Assembly (NCBI GenBank): GCA_021808665.1
Contig: JAKBBA010000128.1
Span: forward strand, 1 to 9,101
Reading direction: 5' to 3'
From: Actinomycetes bacterium
GTDB taxonomy: Bacteria; Actinomycetota; Acidimicrobiia; Acidimicrobiales; Palsa-688
DNA length: 9,101 bases
In this document: piece after piece, positions 5,814 through 9,101 of the stretch
How positions within the stretch are numbered: position 1 is the first letter of the stretch
How the letters are laid out: each line of letters starts with the position of its first letter
Translations under genes and position numbers: made by a program
The notes under the pieces: generated by a model
Databases searched by the model: none
Seen by the model: only the letters and a program-made list of their open reading frames with translations
What the model was told of the DNA's origin: nothing

Positions 5814-6527
5814 ATGGAACCGGTGATCCGATTCCGCTCGGCGGTAGCCCTCGCAGGCGGCTTTCCCGTCCTTGCCGGCGTCGACCTCGACGTTGCCGGT
5901 GGCGACGTCGCCCTTTTGCGCGGCTCTAACGGGGCAGGCAAGACGAGCATCCTCAGGGCGGCCGCCGGAATCCTTCGCGTCGTGTCCGGTGAAGCTGCCG
6001 TGCTTGGTGCTGACCTGGTCTGCGACCAAAGGGCCGTCAGGAGGCGCGTGGGGCTGCTCGGCCACTCCAGCGGGCTCTATGACGACCTGAGCGTCACGGA
6101 CAACGTTCGCTTCTCCCTGCGGGCCGCGGGCGCACCGGCTGGACGCACTGGTCAAGCCTTGGAGGTTCTCGGCCTGCTCGGTCGCCTTGCGGATGCTCCG
6201 GTGCGTTCATTGTCGGCAGGCCAGAGACGCCGGGTGGCTCTGGCAGCACTTGTCGCCAGAGACCCGGAGGTGTGGTTGCTCGACGAGCCCCACGCCGGCC
6301 TCGACGCTGAGTACCGCGACGTGCTGGACGGTTTCATAAGGGCGGCGGCGTCGCGGGGGCGGACTGTGCTGGTCGCATCCCACGAAGCGGAGAGAGCGGA
6401 GCCGCTTGCCAATCGGATCGTGACTGTGGCTGGCGGCGTTGTGGTAGGTGTGGAGCTCGTGGCGGCTCAACAGACGCCCGGTCAGCAGACGGCCGCCTCG
6501 TTAGGAGTGGCGACCGTTGTGGCGTGA
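5814..6527 (+). CDS. ccmA: Heme exporter ABC transporter ATP-binding protein CcmA
   Basis: CcmA is the cytoplasmic ATPase of the CcmAB transporter, whose ATP hydrolysis releases holo-CcmE from the CcmC-CcmD complex. The 237-residue product has a complete nucleotide-binding domain. Walker A GSNGAGKTS is at 37-45, ABC signature LSAGQRRRV at 133-141, Walker B VWLLDE at 153-158, a D-loop at AGLD (161-164) and the switch His190 in VASHEA. The Q-loop position reads GHSSGLYDDLS (83-93), with Ser where many CcmA proteins have Gln. The LGH and LYDDLSV context is typical of CcmA rather than other ABC ATPases. The gene ends 11 bases inside ccmB, so translation of the two subunits is probably coupled. 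Confidence 0.95.
   Translation: MEPVIRFRSAVALAGGFPVLAGVDLDVAGGDVALLRGSNGAGKTSILRAAAGILRVVSGEAAVLGADLVCDQRAVRRRVGLLGHSSGLYDDLSVTDNVRFSLRAAGAPAGRTGQALEVLGLLGRLADAPVRSLSAGQRRRVALAALVARDPEVWLLDEPHAGLDAEYRDVLDGFIRAAASRGRTVLVASHEAERAEPLANRIVTVAGGVVVGVELVAAQQTPGQQTAASLGVATVVA
6503..6507 (+). promoter_or_regulatory. Ribosome-binding site supporting the ccmB TTG start
   Basis: AGGAG inside the 3' end of ccmA is 9 bases before the TTG at 6517. It supports a TTG start overlapping ccmA by 11 bases. The next in-frame ATG is far inside the protein, past the first membrane segments, so TTG is needed. Confidence 0.6.
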
Positions 6528-7191
6528 CGCCGCGCTCGTCGGCGCAAAAGACTTGAGAATCGAGTACCGCAGCAGGGTGGCGACGACCCAGGTAGCGCCG
6601 TATGCCGTGCTTGTCCTCGTCCTGTTCGGCTTCGCGTTCGACCAGAACCACACGCTTCTCAGCAAGGTTGCCGCGGGACTCTTCTGGGTCGCGGTCCTGC
6701 TCAGCTCACTGCTTACTGTGCAGCGTAGCTGTGCGATAGAAAGCGCCGACGGTGCGCGGGACGCCCTGCGGCTGTCGGGCCTAGACCCGGCCGGCATCTT
6801 TCTCGGTAAGACTTTGGCCATTATGGCCCAGTTGTTCGTTTTGGAGCTCGTGCTCGGCATCGGTGTGGTGGTCCTCTTCGGCATCGAACTCCGAGATCCG
6901 GCCCTCCTATTCTGTAGCTGTGTCGCCGCGACCGTCGGCCTCGCCGCAGCAGGCACGCTGTACGGCATGATCGCATCGGGGCTCAAGGTGCGAGAGACCC
7001 TGCTACCGCTCCTCGTGCTTCCGGTAGTTGCACCGGTCTTGCTAGGCGCCACCCAGACGTGGATGGCGGCCCTCGGAACGGCTAGCGCAGGAACGGACGG
7101 TTGGAAATGGCTTTCCCTTGTCGGGGGTTTCGCCGTGATCTACGTCGCAGCCGGAACCCTGGCATTCTCGATACTGGTGGAGGAGTCATGA
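6517..7191 (+). CDS. ccmB: Heme exporter membrane protein CcmB
   Basis: CcmB is the membrane partner of CcmA. The 224-residue product matches the usual 215-225 and has about six hydrophobic segments (26-41, 50-68, 99-121, 131-155, 160-180, 198-220). The N-terminal KDLRIEYRSR (11-20), just before the first membrane segment, is a family hallmark. So are the cytoplasmic ESADGARDALRLSGLDP stretch (75-91) and the RETLLPLLVLPVVAPVLL run (159-176). Translation starts at TTG, with a Shine-Dalgarno sequence inside ccmA. The stop overlaps the ccmC start as ATGA (7188-7191). Confidence 0.93.
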   Translation: MWRDAALVGAKDLRIEYRSRVATTQVAPYAVLVLVLFGFAFDQNHTLLSKVAAGLFWVAVLLSSLLTVQRSCAIESADGARDALRLSGLDPAGIFLGKTLAIMAQLFVLELVLGIGVVVLFGIELRDPALLFCSCVAATVGLAAAGTLYGMIASGLKVRETLLPLLVLPVVAPVLLGATQTWMAALGTASAGTDGWKWLSLVGGFAVIYVAAGTLAFSILVEES

Positions 7192-8033
7192 ACTCGAACT
7201 TTCCCGAAGGCGGCCTCAAGATAAGGCCTGAGAACCGCGCTGTTGTCGCCAGCTCGAAGTCATGGCGCGGCTCGCCAACCGGCGACAGGGTGACTCTCAC
7301 GCTCGGCGTGTGCGCACTCGCTACAGCAGCGTTGACGACGTGGCTCGGGCTGTTCGTAACGCCGCCGGACCAGGTCCAGGGTCAGCTTGTCAGGCTCATA
7401 TACGTACATCCCGCTGTTGCCACGATGTGTTACGCCGGATTCGTCCTGTGCGCCCTCGCCAGCCTCGCCTACCTCTGGCCCCGCACGAGGAGCCGGCGCT
7501 GGGACCGCCTCGCCGTAGCCGCGGCCGAGGTTGGCGTTGTCTTCTGCGTGCTCACGCTGGTTACGGGATCCATCTGGGGTCGCCCGACGTGGGGCGTGTG
7601 GTGGACTTGGGACCCGCGTCTGACTCTTACAGCTTTGCTTTGCGCCGTCTTCATCGGCTACCTCGCGTTGCGTCGCACCGGAGGTGATCCCGACGCTCTT
7701 GCGAAGCGGAGCGCTGTCGTTGCCGTAATCTGCGTGGTGCTGGTACCCATCGACCACGAGGCCACAACTTGGTGGGCGAGCTTGCACCAGACGAGCACCC
7801 TGTTTCGTGCCAACCCGCTCATACATGGCGAGCAGCTCTACACCATGCTCCTGTCGTTCGTTGCGTTCGGCCTCGGCTTCGCCTGGCTTGTGATGCATCG
7901 CTACCGCCTCGAGGTTCTCGAGGACCGATTCGGGGAGGAGGGCTATGGCCTTGCAATCAAGGAGCGCAGGGCCGAGGGAGGCCGGCGGGTAGGCACCCAG
8001 CCCGTTTCGCACCAAGGCGAGATCGCAACATGA
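7188..8033 (+). CDS. ccmC: Heme-handling protein CcmC (CcmC/CcsA family)
   Basis: CcmC binds heme at the outer face of the membrane and passes it to CcmE. The 281-residue product carries the tryptophan-rich signature WGVWWTWDPRLT (135-146). It also has two conserved axial-ligand histidines, His74 in IYVHPA and His200 in WWASLHQ, matching His60 and His184 of E. coli CcmC. About six membrane segments are visible (near 37-57, 75-97, 107-128, 145-161, 173-187, 218-237). It is longer than E. coli CcmC (about 245) owing to a polar N-terminal arm of some 33 residues and a charged C-terminal tail. The ATG at 7188 has GGAGGAG close upstream and overlaps the ccmB stop; the ccmC stop in turn overlaps ccmD. 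Confidence 0.95.
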   Translation: MNSNFPEGGLKIRPENRAVVASSKSWRGSPTGDRVTLTLGVCALATAALTTWLGLFVTPPDQVQGQLVRLIYVHPAVATMCYAGFVLCALASLAYLWPRTRSRRWDRLAVAAAEVGVVFCVLTLVTGSIWGRPTWGVWWTWDPRLTLTALLCAVFIGYLALRRTGGDPDALAKRSAVVAVICVVLVPIDHEATTWWASLHQTSTLFRANPLIHGEQLYTMLLSFVAFGLGFAWLVMHRYRLEVLEDRFGEEGYGLAIKERRAEGGRRVGTQPVSHQGEIAT

Positions 8034-8179
8034 ACGGCTACGTCGCAGGCGGCTGGGGCGCGACCGCCGGCGTGCTCGCCCTGTACTCGTGGAGGATGCT
8101 GCACCGCGGCAGGCTTCTGGCGAGGAAGCTCGACCGGCGAGTGCTACCAGAAAGGGGAAAAAATGGCGGTGACGGCTGA
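8030..8179 (+). CDS. ccmD: Small heme exporter protein CcmD-like
   Basis: A 49-residue protein, read from the ATG overlapping the ccmC stop (ATGA, 8030-8033). It has one hydrophobic segment (about 3-20, ending in LALYSWRML) followed by a strongly basic region with several Arg and Lys. This is the size and topology of CcmD, which stabilises the CcmABC-CcmE complex. CcmD proteins are poorly conserved in sequence, so the call rests mainly on position between ccmC and ccmE, size and topology. Its 3' end overlaps the ccmE start by 17 bases. Confidence 0.8.
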   Translation: MNGYVAGGWGATAGVLALYSWRMLHRGRLLARKLDRRVLPERGKNGGDG

Positions 8180-8675
8180 CAGTTCTGCGTCCACGGTCAG
8201 CGGTCGTGAGGCGGTCGGTCCAGCCCCCCGAGTTCGAGCCGGGCGTTCGCTGCTCGCGTCGAGGCGTCGCCAGATCATTGCGGGACTGGTGATCGCTCTC
8301 GCCATCGGATTCGTGGTCTTCGAAGGTCTCGGAAACGCGCTCTCCTACTACCAAACGGTGCCCCAGGCTCTAGCGGCGCGACAATCGCTCGGTGTGAAGT
8401 CCTTCCGGATCATGGGAACTGTCGGACCGTCCGTGAAACAGGTTGACAATCGAACTGTCTTCGACATCTCCTATCAGGGTCAGACCGTGTCGGTCGTCGA
8501 CAGCGCGGATCCGCCTCAACTGTTCAAACCTGGCATACCGGTTGTGCTCGAAGGGCATTTCGCGAAAGGCAGCGACGTGTTCGACTCCGATCTGATCATG
8601 GTGAAGCACAGCGCGAACTACGTACCAGCGAAGGGCGAGCCGGCGTCGGTGACGGCCCAGACGGGCGGATCGTGA
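8163..8675 (+). CDS. ccmE: Heme chaperone CcmE
   Basis: CcmE binds heme covalently outside the cytoplasmic membrane and delivers it to the CcmF/H ligase. The 170-residue product has a polar N terminus, one membrane anchor (about 37-56) and a soluble beta-barrel (OB-fold) domain (about 78-150). The heme-binding site is VKHSANYVP (147-155), with His149 as the covalent-binding residue and Tyr153 as the axial ligand. It is thus the classical HxxxY type and not the CxxxY variant of some archaea and sulfate reducers. The N-terminal arm (about 35 residues before the anchor) is longer than in E. coli. AAAGGGG at 8151-8157 is a good ribosome-binding site. It overlaps ccmD by 17 bases and ccmF by GTGA. 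Confidence 0.95.
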   Translation: MAVTADSSASTVSGREAVGPAPRVRAGRSLLASRRRQIIAGLVIALAIGFVVFEGLGNALSYYQTVPQALAARQSLGVKSFRIMGTVGPSVKQVDNRTVFDISYQGQTVSVVDSADPPQLFKPGIPVVLEGHFAKGSDVFDSDLIMVKHSANYVPAKGEPASVTAQTGGS

Positions 8676-9101
8676 ACGCTGCCCTCGGCGAGAGCGCCGA
8701 CCTCCTAACATTCGGGGCGGCGGTCGTCGGCTGCGTCACTTTGATGTTAGGCCTGCTTCGAAACAGACCGAATCTCGTCCGTGCCGGCCGTGTCTACACA
8801 TGGGTTATTCTCGCAGGCGCTGTCCTTGCGACTGTGGCGATGCAACACGCCTTGATCACCCACGACTTTAGGCTCGCTTATGTCGCTAACAATGACAGCA
8901 CACAGACTCCGATCCTCTACCGGATCACGGCCATGTGGTCGAATCTCGCCGGCTCGATCCTGCTGTGGGGGCTAGTACTCGCCGGGTGGATCGCGGCGAC
9001 GGCTATACGTTTTCGCAAACGGGCCGCAGATCCGCTGATCGGCTGGGCCATGGCGATTGCCTACGCCGTGGCGGCGTTCTTCTTCGGGCTCATGCTGACT
9101 G
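8672..9101 (+). CDS. ccmF: Cytochrome c heme ligase subunit CcmF, N-terminal part
   Basis: Only the first 143 residues are in the window; the gene runs off the right edge. CcmF is the integral-membrane core of the System I heme ligase and normally exceeds 600 residues. The GTG at 8672 overlaps the ccmE stop (GTGA). Visible membrane segments are about 12-30, 42-60, 93-112 and 124-142. The segment HDFRLAYVANN (64-74), then TPILYRITAMWSNLAGSILLWG (79-100), matches the CcmF/NrfE start. In E. coli the corresponding stretch reads WGGHEGSLLLW, so His-Glu is replaced here by Leu-Ala. The WWD heme-binding region lies beyond the edge and cannot be checked. Confidence 0.93.
   Translation, partial: MNAALGESADLLTFGAAVVGCVTLMLGLLRNRPNLVRAGRVYTWVILAGAVLATVAMQHALITHDFRLAYVANNDSTQTPILYRITAMWSNLAGSILLWGLVLAGWIAATAIRFRKRAADPLIGWAMAIAYAVAAFFFGLMLT

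Noticed and set aside
7260..8354. A 364-codon minus-strand frame
   Set aside because: It is antisense to ccmC, ccmD and ccmE, which have clear motifs; its composition is typical of a shadow frame.
1..9101. CRISPR array, tRNA, rRNA, transposase or phage genes
   Set aside because: I looked for regularly spaced repeats, cloverleaf patterns and transposase or integrase motifs and saw none.

Overview
The window is high-GC bacterial chromosomal DNA with short intergenic gaps and frequent ATGA/GTGA gene overlaps. The gene content (TetR-type regulator, Prx5-type peroxiredoxin, GT4-like glycosyltransferase, many GTG/TTG starts) fits a high-GC actinobacterium-like organism. A full set of System I cytochrome c maturation (Ccm) genes is less usual there than System II. 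It would fit a deep-branching class such as Acidimicrobiia, but that placement is an inference and no taxonomic marker is visible.

Layout: (i) 1-283 is gene-poor, with small repeats and two hairpins just past the end of a minus-strand rpiA (ribose-5-phosphate isomerase A, 284-1003). (ii) Divergent from rpiA is a Prx5/type II peroxiredoxin (1155-1640). (iii) 1641-2239 is a 600-bp convergent gap without a convincing gene. It holds a 26-bp imperfect copy of the peroxiredoxin 3' end, a 10-bp tandem duplication, and a perfect 19-bp inverted repeat abutted by a second small palindrome. (iv) On the minus strand, a TetR regulator and a PaaI-like hotdog thioesterase form a two-gene operon joined by an ATGA overlap (3399-2240). 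(v) A minus-strand GT-B glycosyltransferase (4842-3700) is followed by a strong hairpin and lies divergent to ccdA.

(vi) From 4948 to the right edge lies a cytochrome c biogenesis cluster on the plus strand: ccdA, then ccmA-ccmB-ccmC-ccmD-ccmE-ccmF, with ccmF cut by the window edge. CcdA would carry reducing equivalents across the membrane to keep apocytochrome cysteines reduced. CcmA and CcmB with CcmC and the small CcmD would load heme on the chaperone CcmE and release it, and CcmF would be the core of the heme ligase. All ccm genes overlap the next one, so they are probably translated as a coupled unit. CcmG and CcmH are not seen and may lie beyond the right edge.

No clearly undescribed system is visible. 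The most unexplained signal is the long perfect inverted repeat at 1936-1978.
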